Below are positions 34,464 to 41,925 of a stretch of DNA of 44,166 nt, one piece after another. The notes under the pieces are model-generated. The model was not told the DNA's origin, did no database searches, and worked only from the letters and a program-made list of their open reading frames with translations. The DNA comes from Streptococcus sp. HMSC074B11 (GTDB taxonomy: Bacteria > Bacillota > Bacilli > Lactobacillales > Streptococcaceae): assembly GCF_001808705.1 (NCBI RefSeq), contig NZ_KV794273.1, positions 184,163-228,328 on the forward strand, written 5' to 3'. Every line of letters begins with the position of its first letter. The first letter of the stretch is position 1. A program made the translations under genes and the position numbers.

Positions 34464-35069
34464 CTATCTTTTTTCGATAATTTCATCTACTGGCAAGCGA
34501 TAACTTGGTTCCAACTTCTCATCTGTATATCCCACTGTGATCAAAAGTTCTGGACGGAAGCGTTCTTCGATTTCCAAGACTTCATTGACTTTTGATTTGT
34601 CAAAACCAAGGATAATGTTTGATCCGATTCCTTGGTCAGTCAAAGCAAGGACCAAGTTCATAGCTACAAGCCCAGCATTAAGAGCCAAGTAGTCACTGAC
34701 TTGTTGTTCGTTGTAACGCGCAAATTCTGCTGGAAGATTTTTCATAAAATATTGAAGCTGCTCTTCTGAGAAATTATTGGCACCACCAATACGAGCAATC
34801 TTGCGAGCACGTTTAGCTAAGTCTGTATCTGTAAACAAGGCAATGGTTACAGGTGCAGATGCCACTTGCTCAAAGTTTGAACCGTAAGCCAATTTTGCTA
34901 GTTCAGCATTTCTTTCACGAACCACGACGAATTTCCAAGGCTGACTGTTGTGAGCGCTTGGTGCCAAGGTTGCGATTTCGATAGCTGTACGAACATCCTT
35001 CGGATCGACAGGTTTATCAATAAAATGCTTGGTCGCATGACGTTTTTTATTTAACTCAAGAAATTTCAT
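34464..35069 (-). CDS. Nitroreductase family flavoprotein
   Basis: 201-aa FMN-dependent NAD(P)H oxidoreductase. The FMN-contact region KKRHATKHF (8-16), APSAHNSQPWKF (36-47) with the conserved N-S-Q-P-W, and GIGSNIILGF (147-156) define the family. Substrates may be nitroaromatics, quinones or flavins. AAAAGGAAA precedes the ATG. It is the first gene of the run nitroreductase, pepV, glycosylase, tRNA deacylase, rhodanese; its promoter (35102-35130) probably drives at least pepV too. Confidence 0.92.
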   Translation of the reverse strand: MKFLELNKKRHATKHFIDKPVDPKDVRTAIEIATLAPSAHNSQPWKFVVVRERNAELAKLAYGSNFEQVASAPVTIALFTDTDLAKRARKIARIGGANNFSEEQLQYFMKNLPAEFARYNEQQVSDYLALNAGLVAMNLVLALTDQGIGSNIILGFDKSKVNEVLEIEERFRPELLITVGYTDEKLEPSYRLPVDEIIEKR

Positions 35070-35101
35070 AATTGATTTCCTTTTCTATTTCTATTGCTTC
35101 C

Positions 35102-35130
35102 ATTTTACCACATTCTGAAAGAGCTTGCAG
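35102..35130 (-). promoter_or_regulatory. Promoter of the nitroreductase-pepV operon
   Basis: On the minus strand, CTGCAA (35125-35130), 17 nt ending TGTGG, TAAAAT (35102-35107). Confidence 0.6.
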
Positions 35131-35174
35131 AGTTTTTTCATTAGTGAAACAAATTATCTTTTTTCTTACTTGAG

Positions 35175-35203
35175 TTGTTTACTACAAAACTGGAAATTAT
35201 AAT
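35175..35203 (+). promoter_or_regulatory. Promoter of the solute-binding lipoprotein gene
   Basis: TTGTTT (35175-35180), 17 nt, TATAAT (35198-35203). This leaves a leader of roughly 80 nt before the ATG at 35292, in which I see no named riboswitch. Confidence 0.65.
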
Positions 35204-35291
35204 ATTTCTCTATCACTTCCATAAAAAATATATATTGGATATCTGATTGATTGTCTGGTAAGCTAGATACCATTAAGTAAAGGAGACTCTT

Positions 35292-36101
35292 ATGAAAAAA
35301 TTAATCTTATTATTAGCCATTAGTCCCTTGTTGGTCGCCTGTGGACAATCTAAACAGGATAGTGCTTCTACTTCCACTGCTAGTCCTAAAACCATTGTTG
35401 TAGCAACTGCTGGAGACATCCCACCTTTTGATTTTGAAAAAGATGGTAATTTGACCGGATATGATGTTGAGGTGTTAAAAGCAGTCGATGAAAAACTGGA
35501 TCAATACAAGATTGAATTTCAAAAAACAGCTTGGGAAAGTATTTTCCCTGGAGTGGATGCTGGCCGTTACCAAGCTGCTGCCAACAACTTGAGCTATACC
35601 AAAGAGAGAGCCGACAAATACCTCTACTCACTCCCAATCGCTAAAAACCCTTTGGTTCTTGTGAGCAGAAAAGACAAGGCTCTTACTTCTCTGCAAGATA
35701 TCGCTGGTAAAACAACCCAGGATGATACAGGAACTTCTACTGCCAAAGTTGTTACAGACTGGAATCAAAGTCACTCCGACAATCCTGCAACCATCCAATA
35801 CTCTGGTGAGGATGTCGCTAAACGTCTGACTGATCTCGCCAATGGTGAATTTGATTTCCTAATCTTTGATAAAATCTCTGTTCAAAAAATTATTCAAGAC
35901 CGAGGTTTAGACTTAAACGTAGTCGACTTGGAGAGCAATGATAATCCAAACAACTACATCATCTTTTCAAGTGACCAAAAAGAATTTAAAGACCAGTTTG
36001 ACAAGGTCCTCAAAGAACTCTACCAAGATGGAACCCTTGAAAAACTCAGCAAAACCTATCTCGGTGGTTCTTACCTACCAGATCAATCTCAATTACAATA
36101 A
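35292..36101 (+). CDS. Amino acid ABC transporter substrate-binding lipoprotein (orphan)
   Basis: 269-aa type 3 (SBP_bac_3) binding protein. The lipobox LLVAC gives lipid-modified C17; a Ser/Thr linker follows to about 33, then two lobes with IPPFDFEKDGNLTGYDVEVLKA in the first, split by the ligand-contact stretch NLSYTKERADKYLYSLP. This pattern is typical of polar amino acid or cystine binding proteins. Ligand unknown. No permease or ATPase gene lies beside it: the next gene is on the opposite strand, so it must work with a transporter encoded elsewhere. AAAGGAGA precedes the ATG. Confidence 0.92.
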   Translation: MKKLILLLAISPLLVACGQSKQDSASTSTASPKTIVVATAGDIPPFDFEKDGNLTGYDVEVLKAVDEKLDQYKIEFQKTAWESIFPGVDAGRYQAAANNLSYTKERADKYLYSLPIAKNPLVLVSRKDKALTSLQDIAGKTTQDDTGTSTAKVVTDWNQSHSDNPATIQYSGEDVAKRLTDLANGEFDFLIFDKISVQKIIQDRGLDLNVVDLESNDNPNNYIIFSSDQKEFKDQFDKVLKELYQDGTLEKLSKTYLGGSYLPDQSQLQ

Positions 36102-36110
36102 GATATATTA

Positions 36111-36140
36111 AAAACGATTGGCTCGTCCAATCGTTTATTT
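36111..36140 (+). terminator. Terminator after the binding-protein gene
   Basis: AAACGATTGG (36112-36121) pairs with CCAATCGTTT (36127-36136), followed by ATTT. It may act in both directions. Confidence 0.75.
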
Positions 36141-36164
36141 AGTATCTGTTCGTTAAAGCAACTC

Positions 36165-36998
36165 TTACAAAAAATCAAAATAATTTTTCACATCCTCCAC
36201 ATAGCCATGCTTTTCATTTAGGCTAGCAAGTAATTCCCTATTATGTCCTTGATAGTTGTCCTCACGTCGTAATTCTTCATACATTTCGATAAAAGGAAGA
36301 CCTTTGGTCTTGGCTGATTCTAGCTCTGCTTCATAATCATAGGCAACCTTACGAAATTGGATATTGACCAATTCACCATTTTCAACCTCAAGTAAGGCAT
36401 ACTGGGCTCGATGATTTTTTAGCCCTTCCCAATCAAAATAAGGCATACCAATCGAACCTGGGTTGATGATTTGTTGGCCTTGACTACCATAACGTAGAAG
36501 TTGTTTATGGACATGCCCATAGACGGCTACATCAGTAGTTTCATCAAGTAGCTGGTCAAATTTTTCAGTATTATTTTCAACTAGTAAATCTCTACCATAG
36601 TTTTTCTCAGGCAAATTATGAGAAAGTGAGAAGTGCAAGCCTTCGATTTCTTTCTTGGCTATCATAGGTAGCTTTCTCAACCAATCAATATGCTCGGGGT
36701 TTATGCGCTCCATCAGATACTGAGTCATCCTGAGAAACTGAATTTCTTCGGGATCATCTAAACCATATTGCCCATCTAAAGCCTCTAACACACAATCATC
36801 CCAGTTCCCTCGAACGGATGCTGTAATGGGAAGTTCTTTCAAAAGAGCCACCAAGTCATTTGCTCCCGGCCCAGGAAGAAAAATATCTCCCAAAAGCCAA
36901 TATTCAGTCGCTCCCAAATTTTTAGCGTCCTCAAGCACTCCAGCTAAGGCGGTCGTGTTGCCGTGAATGTCTGATAAAATTGCAATCTTATGGTTCAT
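36165..36998 (-). CDS. Calcineurin-like metallophosphoesterase
   Basis: 277-aa two-metal phosphoesterase. Ligands are readable: D10 and H12 in LSDIHGN, D38 in LLGDIF, N65 in RGNWDD, H127 in SLSHNLP, and H162/H164 in YGHVH. The layout is that of YfcE-like or diadenosine-tetraphosphatase-like proteins. Substrate unknown (phosphodiester or dinucleotide are possible). Ribosome binding site is weak (AAAGAG). A TTGGATA/TATCCAA hairpin (37016-37039) lies in the leader. Monocistronic. Confidence 0.87.
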   Translation of the reverse strand: MNHKIAILSDIHGNTTALAGVLEDAKNLGATEYWLLGDIFLPGPGANDLVALLKELPITASVRGNWDDCVLEALDGQYGLDDPEEIQFLRMTQYLMERINPEHIDWLRKLPMIAKKEIEGLHFSLSHNLPEKNYGRDLLVENNTEKFDQLLDETTDVAVYGHVHKQLLRYGSQGQQIINPGSIGMPYFDWEGLKNHRAQYALLEVENGELVNIQFRKVAYDYEAELESAKTKGLPFIEMYEELRREDNYQGHNRELLASLNEKHGYVEDVKNYFDFL

Positions 36999-37058
36999 TT
37001 TCTGCTCTTTCTTTATTGGATAGCATTCAGGGTATCCAAATCACTCTTATTTTTCTTC

Positions 37059-37067
37059 ATTATAGCA
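37059..37067 (-). promoter_or_regulatory. Extended -10 promoter of the phosphoesterase gene
   Basis: TGCTATAAT on the minus strand (hexamer 37059-37064), about 60 nt upstream of the start codon. Confidence 0.6.
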
Positions 37068-37110
37068 TAAAATCGCTAGAAGATTCTCGTAGGGAAATAT
37101 TGTTACCAAG

Positions 37111-37187
37111 ATTCTTTTAAAAATATGTCAAAAATAGTTGACATTATGTTCTTAAAAGAATATACTGTAGTCAAATATATGTGACAT
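37111..37187 (+). promoter_or_regulatory. Promoter and nested operator of the XRE/DUF3278 operon
   Basis: TTGACA (37138-37143), 17 nt, TATACT (37161-37166) is a near-consensus promoter. ATTCTTTTAA (37111-37120) and TTAAAAGAAT (37152-37161) form a perfect outer dyad. Inside it, ATGTCA (37125-37130) and TGACAT (37139-37144) form an inner dyad covering the -35. A third TGACAT lies at 37182-37187 in the early leader. This suggests autorepression by the XRE protein. Confidence 0.65.
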
Positions 37188-37206
37188 AATCTAAAAAGGA
37201 GGAAGC

Positions 37207-37401
37207 ATGAATCGTGTGAAAGAATTCCGCAAGGAACTGGGAAAGTCCCAACTCGAACTTGCCAAGGATATTGGTGTCTCTAGACAAACCATTAATATGA
37301 TTGAAAACGACAAGTACAATCCTACCCTGGAACTCTGTCTCAATCTCGCTCGAAGCCTCCAAACTGACCTCAACAGTCTCTTTTGGGAGGATGATTTTTA
37401 A
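37207..37401 (+). CDS. XRE/Cro-type small transcriptional regulator
   Basis: A 64-aa DNA-binding protein consisting of one Cro/CI helix-turn-helix domain. The HTH is KSQLELAKDIGVSRQTINMI (about 13-32), followed by END-K-Y-N-P-T-L-E-L-C-L-N-L-A-R-S-L typical of the YozG-like subgroup that pairs with small membrane proteins. No sensor domain is present. AAAAGGAGG precedes the ATG. It is the first gene of the operon with DUF3278 genes 13 nt downstream, and it likely binds the dyad at 37111-37161. Confidence 0.9.
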   Translation: MNRVKEFRKELGKSQLELAKDIGVSRQTINMIENDKYNPTLELCLNLARSLQTDLNSLFWEDDF

Positions 37402-37414
37402 AAGGAGAAGAAAA

Positions 37415-37957
37415 ATGAAAAAAGAAACCTTCACTGAAAAGCTCATCAAACGCACTTACGGTATTTCTGATCCACTGGACGAATACAAACGGCGCGAAGC
37501 TGACCGCATCGGAAATAAAGTCTTTATGATTCTCTTTTATCTGATGATTTTCGGCAATCTTATTCCGCTTGTTCTGGCCTATCAATTTCCTCAACTAGTG
37601 GCTCTAGTCTATCCTCCTCTGATTTTAGTGATTGCCCTCATCGCTGCTGGCTATGTCACCTACCAAATGCAAAAAACAGGGATTACAACTATTGAACCAG
37701 ATATGTTAAGTGAGAAAGAAAATAAGCAACTACACTACCCTGGTCTTAAAGCGGGTTTATTCTTTGGCCTATGGATGTTTTTTATAACCCCTCTTCTCCA
37801 TATAATTACTGGTGAAGGTCAGGACTATTTCCATTCTCTTCTCACTATAAGAAATGGTTTAGCAAGCATTTTCGGTTCTATCTTCTTCGGAGCGAGCATA
37901 CAGTTCCTCATCTCCCGCCGGATCGCAAGAGCTAAAAAAGAGCAGGATAAGGATTAG
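37415..37957 (+). CDS. DUF3278 membrane protein, copy 1
   Basis: 180-aa protein of unknown function in the DUF3278 family. A cytosolic N terminus (KLIKRTYGISDPLDEYKRREADRIG in two halves, about 10-34) is followed by four predicted transmembrane helices (about 35-57, 62-83, 110-132, 143-165) and a basic tail RRIARAKKEQDKD. I used the ATG at 37415, 5 nt after AAAAGGAGAAG; a longer in-frame reading starts inside the regulator gene. It is about 60% identical by eye to copy 2 at 38321, with equal length. It is separated from its small partner gene by 10 nt. Confidence 0.87.
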   Translation: MKKETFTEKLIKRTYGISDPLDEYKRREADRIGNKVFMILFYLMIFGNLIPLVLAYQFPQLVALVYPPLILVIALIAAGYVTYQMQKTGITTIEPDMLSEKENKQLHYPGLKAGLFFGLWMFFITPLLHIITGEGQDYFHSLLTIRNGLASIFGSIFFGASIQFLISRRIARAKKEQDKD

Positions 37958-37967
37958 GAGGTACCCT

Positions 37968-38294
37968 ATGAAATCACTAGTAACGTTACTTACCTATCAT
38001 CTTTTGTTCAGTTCTCTACTCGCCTTCATCATCATTTCAGGAAACTTGCCCATCTACGATACCGTCCTTGTTCTTGTCTTTGTTCCAGCACTCAACAAAG
38101 GACTGACTTATCTAAAGATAGATTCCCAAAAAACGCGCATACTCAACTTAGCACTATGCTTTATGATTATATCCTTGCCACAACTGACGGTTATTTCAAA
38201 CGATTGGAAATATTATCTATTGCTAACTATCGCCAGCCTTTCTTCTATCACTTATCTCTATTGTCTCTATCAATTCGTAAAAGAAACAAAATAA
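37968..38294 (+). CDS. Small membrane protein, partner 1 of DUF3278
   Basis: A 108-aa protein with four predicted membrane helices and almost no loops (about 5-24, 28-46, 57-74, 82-103). I do not recognise a named family. It is homologous to the protein at 38874: both start MKSL, share L-N-K-G near residue 42, S-x-K-x-R-x-L-N in the middle and DW-(K/R)-Y before the last helix. AGGAGG provides the ribosome binding site. The function is unknown; alternation with DUF3278 genes suggests the two act as a complex. Confidence 0.83.
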   Translation: MKSLVTLLTYHLLFSSLLAFIIISGNLPIYDTVLVLVFVPALNKGLTYLKIDSQKTRILNLALCFMIISLPQLTVISNDWKYYLLLTIASLSSITYLYCLYQFVKETK

Positions 38295-38320
38295 CATCGT
38301 TCATTTAGGAGAAATCACCC

Positions 38321-38863
38321 ATGAAAAAAGAACCCCTCTATGAAAAACTAATCAAACGTATCTATGGCATTTCAGGGCCACTTGATGAACACAAACGACG
38401 CGAGGCTGACCACATCGGGAATAAAGTCTTTATGATTCTCTTTTACCTCATGACTCTAGGCAATTTCATCCCCTTTGTTCTTGCTTATAAATATCCCCAA
38501 ATGGTCGCTTTCGGATATCCAATCATTATTTTTCTGGTTTCCTTGGTTTGTGCTTTCTATGTCACTACTCAAACTAAAAAAACTGGTATTGCTGCTATCG
38601 ATCCTGATATGTTGAGCCAGAAGGAAAAGAAACAGTTACGTAATCCTGGCCTTAAAGCTGGACTTTTCTATGGAGTCTTTATGTTCTTTGGCATGCCACT
38701 TCTCAATATCCTAATGGATGATAGCAAAAGCTATCTTACCGCTCTTTTGAATACAAGAAGCATCTTGTCAACCATCGTTGCAACCTTCTTTTTCGGATTA
38801 ACAGTGCATATTGTCATCACTCTTCGTATTCAAAAAGCTAGAGAAGATCAAGACGACGATTAG
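38321..38863 (+). CDS. DUF3278 membrane protein, copy 2
   Basis: 180-aa paralogue of copy 1. It shares EKLIKR-x-YGIS-x-PLDE, KRREAD-x-IGNKVFMILFYLM and the stretch PDMLS-x-KE-x-KQL-x-x-PGLKAGLF, with divergence in the outer halves of helices 2-4. Four membrane helices and the charged tail KAREDQDDD are kept. TTTAGGAG precedes the ATG, 26 nt after the small partner. The paired genes 37415-38294 and 38321-39215 look like one duplicated two-gene unit. Confidence 0.87.
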   Translation: MKKEPLYEKLIKRIYGISGPLDEHKRREADHIGNKVFMILFYLMTLGNFIPFVLAYKYPQMVAFGYPIIIFLVSLVCAFYVTTQTKKTGIAAIDPDMLSQKEKKQLRNPGLKAGLFYGVFMFFGMPLLNILMDDSKSYLTALLNTRSILSTIVATFFFGLTVHIVITLRIQKAREDQDDD

Positions 38864-38873
38864 GAGGAAACTT

Positions 38874-39215
38874 ATGAAATCACTACAAACTTTAATTCTC
38901 AGCCATATTTTGGTCAGTATCTTTATGACAGTTTTCCTAGTTTATGGCCAAATTACGCGTCCTTTTCTGATCATCTTCCTCATAGCCCTTCCTGTCTTGA
39001 ACAAAGGACAAAGATTTCAGAAAATCACATCAAAAAAAATACGCCTCTTAAACGCATCTCTCTGCTTTATCCTCGTATCTTTCCCACAACTGTTAACAAA
39101 TTCTATGGATTGGAGATATCTACTATTTCTAACCATCTGTATCGTTTTTAGCTTGATCTACTTCTATACTCTCTATCAACTCTTTAAAGAAGCTAATCAA
39201 AAACAAGGTTATTAA
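38874..39215 (+). CDS. Small membrane protein, partner 2 of DUF3278
   Basis: 113-aa homologue of the protein at 37968, with the same four-helix profile and MKSL start and a slightly longer polar tail (EANQKQGY). The ATG at 38874 is preceded by TAGGAGG and lies 10 nt behind DUF3278 copy 2, the same spacing as in the first unit; a longer reading would overlap copy 2 without a ribosome binding site. Function unknown. Confidence 0.83.
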   Translation: MKSLQTLILSHILVSIFMTVFLVYGQITRPFLIIFLIALPVLNKGQRFQKITSKKIRLLNASLCFILVSFPQLLTNSMDWRYLLFLTICIVFSLIYFYTLYQLFKEANQKQGY

Positions 39216-39227
39216 GAGGTCACTACC

Positions 39228-39767
39228 ATGAAAAAAGAAGACTTAACCACTCGCTTAGTTCGAAATTTCTTTCATATCCAAGGCCCCTTTGATGAATGCC
39301 GTCAAGAGGTCATCTACAAGGCTTGCGCCCGTTCCATGGTCCAAATCTTTTACTCTTCCTTCTTTTTCTTCCTGTTCTATCTGTTGTTTGGGCGCTTTAT
39401 AGAGATAGTTCGAATGGCTATGCCCTATCTCTACTTCTTGATGATTTTTGCCCTCAGTCTCAAGGCAAGATATTCTACTAGAGGGCTCCACTTAGAAGAT
39501 GATGATCAATCCGAGATCCCACAAATCACTTACAGCAAGCGCCAAATCAAGTTAAGAAGTTGGTTAGTTGGAACTAGCATCCCAACACTCTACTTATTTA
39601 TCCTATTTTCCAAAAAAGTACTTCTTGAAAATCACTCGATTACAGATTTCTTCTTGCAGTTTCTAGAACTCAAAATGATCGCACTTTTCCTACTAGTAGG
39701 ACTTGGAGTAGGATCAATCTTCGGTACTATGACTTATTATTTTTTATCCGAACATGAAGAACAGTAG
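39228..39767 (+). CDS. DUF3278 membrane protein, copy 3 (divergent)
   Basis: 179-aa protein with the same outline as the other two: a polar N terminus (TTRLVRNFFHIQGPFDE, about 7-23), then four helices, a central polar segment (about 85-108) and an acidic end SEHEEQ. Identity to copies 1 and 2 is low outside the N-terminal (I/F)-x-G-P-(L/F)-DE region, and it has no small partner after it. AAGAGG precedes the ATG. It closes the operon before the terminator at 39809. Confidence 0.8.
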   Translation: MKKEDLTTRLVRNFFHIQGPFDECRQEVIYKACARSMVQIFYSSFFFFLFYLLFGRFIEIVRMAMPYLYFLMIFALSLKARYSTRGLHLEDDDQSEIPQITYSKRQIKLRSWLVGTSIPTLYLFILFSKKVLLENHSITDFFLQFLELKMIALFLLVGLGVGSIFGTMTYYFLSEHEEQ

Positions 39768-39808
39768 GTATAAGCTGAACTAATTGATTTACACATTCAC
39801 GATAGAAG

Positions 39809-39842
39809 AACCCCTAACACTTCTCAGTGCTAGGGGCTTTTT
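39809..39842. terminator. Terminator between the DUF3278 operon and the TDT transporter gene
   Basis: CCCCTAACAC (39811-39820) pairs with GTGCTAGGGG (39827-39836; one mismatch on the plus strand, G-U on the minus strand), followed by CTTTTTT. Genes converge here. Confidence 0.85.
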
Positions 39843-40738
39843 TAGTTCCTTAAATACCGCATATACTCTACTAATACATAGACAAGGATTGTTAAACAAA
39901 TGATCGTTTCGAGCCAAACGAGAAGGTTAAGGACTGGAAACTGCAGAATGCCTTGGGCCATTTTCAATGATGTTGCTGTGATGATAGTTGGGAAGGTTAG
40001 GGCTGAAAAAGCTGGTTGAAATCCCTGTTTTAAAATCCTTGGCAAACGACTGAGGACAAAGAAAAAGAAAGTTTGTGAAGCAAGGATCATGACTAGCAAA
40101 ATCCAGCCATGAAGACCTGAACCTCCGATCCGAACGAGTGCGGCCAACAGTAGAGAAAAGGGAGCACAATAGATTCCTTCTTGCCCCAGTAAAGCCCGTG
40201 GCAATGGATTACTTTTCAAATCTTGATAAATCAGAGGATAAAGGAAAAGGGTTAAGGTAAATCCAAAAATCCAAGCCCCATAGGCAATCTCGACTATGCC
40301 CACCACTGGGTAGGTCAAGCTTGCTACTGCTATCCCTACATAAAGAACTGTCCAACTTGGCGTTGCGCTCGTTCTTGGTTTAGTCTGCACATAATTTTTA
40401 GTGAAATAGATGATTAAACCTACATCCAGTAGAAAGGCAAACCACCAAAGAGCTTGCGCTATGATACTCATACTCGTAGGTAAGATTCGCAGTAAGTAGG
40501 TTGATAAAATCATCCCTGCCATGGGAAAGGTCGCCATTCCCGATAATAGAGGAGCTTTCTTAAGTTCTTGCTGGCTTTCTTGCCAATCACTAAGATGACT
40601 GTATAAAAAATAAAACCATAAAATTAAGCCTGACAAACTAAAGACGTGCGATAATAGTGGAAAAATATCTAATATGAGATTGCCTGCTCCAGCCAATCCC
40701 AATAAGCACCCTGAAAAGGCCAAGGGGAGTTTTTTCAT
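39842..40738 (-). CDS. TDT (tellurite-resistance/dicarboxylate transporter) family protein
   Basis: 298-aa membrane protein with ten predicted helices, the fold of TehA, SLAC1 and malate permeases. Family-like features include the internal PSWTVLYVGIAVASLTYPV (about 127-145) and the central phenylalanine-bearing helices. The substrate is probably an organic acid or anion, not provable here. The ATG at 40738 follows GGAGGTTCAC; a TTG within that site is rejected. The promoter carries a cre-like sequence, so expression may depend on carbon source. Confidence 0.85.
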   Translation of the reverse strand: MKKLPLAFSGCLLGLAGAGNLILDIFPLLSHVFSLSGLILWFYFLYSHLSDWQESQQELKKAPLLSGMATFPMAGMILSTYLLRILPTSMSIIAQALWWFAFLLDVGLIIYFTKNYVQTKPRTSATPSWTVLYVGIAVASLTYPVVGIVEIAYGAWIFGFTLTLFLYPLIYQDLKSNPLPRALLGQEGIYCAPFSLLLAALVRIGGSGLHGWILLVMILASQTFFFFVLSRLPRILKQGFQPAFSALTFPTIITATSLKMAQGILQFPVLNLLVWLETIICLTILVYVLVEYMRYLRN

Positions 40739-40766
40739 GTGAACCTCCAATAGTCATGTTATTATC

Positions 40767-40789
40767 AGTATAGCATAAAAGCGCTTAAA
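40767..40789 (-). promoter_or_regulatory. Promoter of the TDT gene with cre-like site
   Basis: TGCTATACT on the minus strand (hexamer 40767-40772). TAAAAGCGCTTAAA (40776-40789, plus strand) fits the CcpA site TGWAANCGNTNWCA at 12 of 14 positions and overlaps the -10/-35 spacer. Confidence 0.5.
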
Positions 40790-40798
40790 TGGAGGATT

Positions 40799-40833
40799 AA
40801 AAAACGAAGTTTAAAAAGATAAACCTCGTTTTT
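40799..40833 (-). terminator. Terminator of the flavoprotein/AhpD-like operon
   Basis: On the minus strand AAAACGAGGTTTA (40820-40832) pairs with TAAACTTCGTTTT (40801-40813, G-U tolerated), then T-run. It lies 14 nt past the stop codon. Confidence 0.75.
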
Positions 40834-40846
40834 ATTTTCTTTATTT

Positions 40847-41911
40847 TTAGTTTGTCGCTAGAATATGTCGCAATTGCACTGCACTAGGAGAAACAATTGG
40901 TAAAAAGGCACCTTCATTCCAACGACGTATGAAACCGGATGTCGATTTACTAAAGTATCCTCTACCGCCACCAGCTTGTAGTTCTAATAAGAGACTTTGG
41001 GCAACAACATCAACAATATCAATCCGTAACTGGAATAGCTCACGAGGATTTTTAACGAAATAGGACTCCTCAGATAGTCCTTGATAGAGAGAATGTCGAA
41101 TATCATCTAACTGTTCGACCTGATGTTGCCACTCTTCCTTCAAGACACCTCGTTTCCCCAATTCTTTTTCGACTTCTGAGAGTGAACGTTCAGCCAAACC
41201 AAAGGCTAGGCCAAATTGGTAGCCTAAAAAGGCTGGACGATTTTGCGCTAAAAATTGATGAGCATCCTTGGATAGAATCCACTCTTCCTTTAAAGGGACC
41301 TTGTTAAAAGTCAGAGCTGCTGTATTCCCTCCTTGAAGAGAGACAAATTCCAAATCTTCGGAACGACTAAAGTTTTCTGCGTCCGATGGTACGGCTACTA
41401 CATAACTTGTACTCGGATCATCTGCAAATCCTGCTACAAAAATAGTGAGGAAGCGATCCTTACGAGCATTGGTTACCCAAGGAAGTCGTCCTTTAAGATA
41501 ATAATTTCCATTTTCTTCAAGGATTCGAACATTTAGTTCCTCTAAGTCAGATAGATACTTGACCGCATTAGATAAGGCCGTAGCACCTGCATATTCTCCT
41601 GATAAGAGTTTTTCCAAGTAAACTTCTTTGAAATAAGCATTGTCAGTATGTAGAATATTGTCTATTAAAGTTCGTTGCCCCCATGAGATAAAGGAGGCTG
41701 TTAAGGAATGTTGAGCGAGTTCAGCAAGGATATCGATAACATCTTGATCATTTCCATCTAGCCCTCCAAGAACTTTTGGTACTCCTACACGAAAGGCGCC
41801 TTCTGCAGCAATTTTCTCAATCAGCTCTTCTCCAGCTTGACATGATTTTTTGTCAATTTCATCAGCGTGCTGGTCTAACCAGCTTAAAAATTCTTCTGAA
41901 AAAAATCCCAT
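40847..41911 (-). CDS. Acyl-CoA dehydrogenase-like flavoprotein
   Basis: 354-aa protein with the acyl-CoA dehydrogenase fold: an N-terminal helical domain (about 1-105), a beta domain (about 106-205; GRLPWVTNARK, VSLQGGNTAALTFNKVPL) and a C-terminal helical domain ending in GGGRGYFSKSTSGFIRRWNEG. The C-terminal family motif around the catalytic glutamate (E-G-T) reads FLPIVSPSA, so a true dehydrogenase seems unlikely. Related monooxygenases such as DszC also lack this residue. Streptococci lack beta-oxidation, which fits another role. GAGGAGG precedes the ATG, 14 nt after the AhpD-like gene. Confidence 0.85.
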   Translation of the reverse strand: MGFFSEEFLSWLDQHADEIDKKSCQAGEELIEKIAAEGAFRVGVPKVLGGLDGNDQDVIDILAELAQHSLTASFISWGQRTLIDNILHTDNAYFKEVYLEKLLSGEYAGATALSNAVKYLSDLEELNVRILEENGNYYLKGRLPWVTNARKDRFLTIFVAGFADDPSTSYVVAVPSDAENFSRSEDLEFVSLQGGNTAALTFNKVPLKEEWILSKDAHQFLAQNRPAFLGYQFGLAFGLAERSLSEVEKELGKRGVLKEEWQHQVEQLDDIRHSLYQGLSEESYFVKNPRELFQLRIDIVDVVAQSLLLELQAGGGRGYFSKSTSGFIRRWNEGAFLPIVSPSAVQLRHILATN

Positions 41912-41925
41912 ACTTTGTCCTCCTC

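Noticed and set aside
37301..37414. Longer N terminus of DUF3278 copy 1
   Set aside because: It overlaps the XRE gene in another frame; the ATG at 37415 has a strong ribosome binding site and gives the same length as copy 2.
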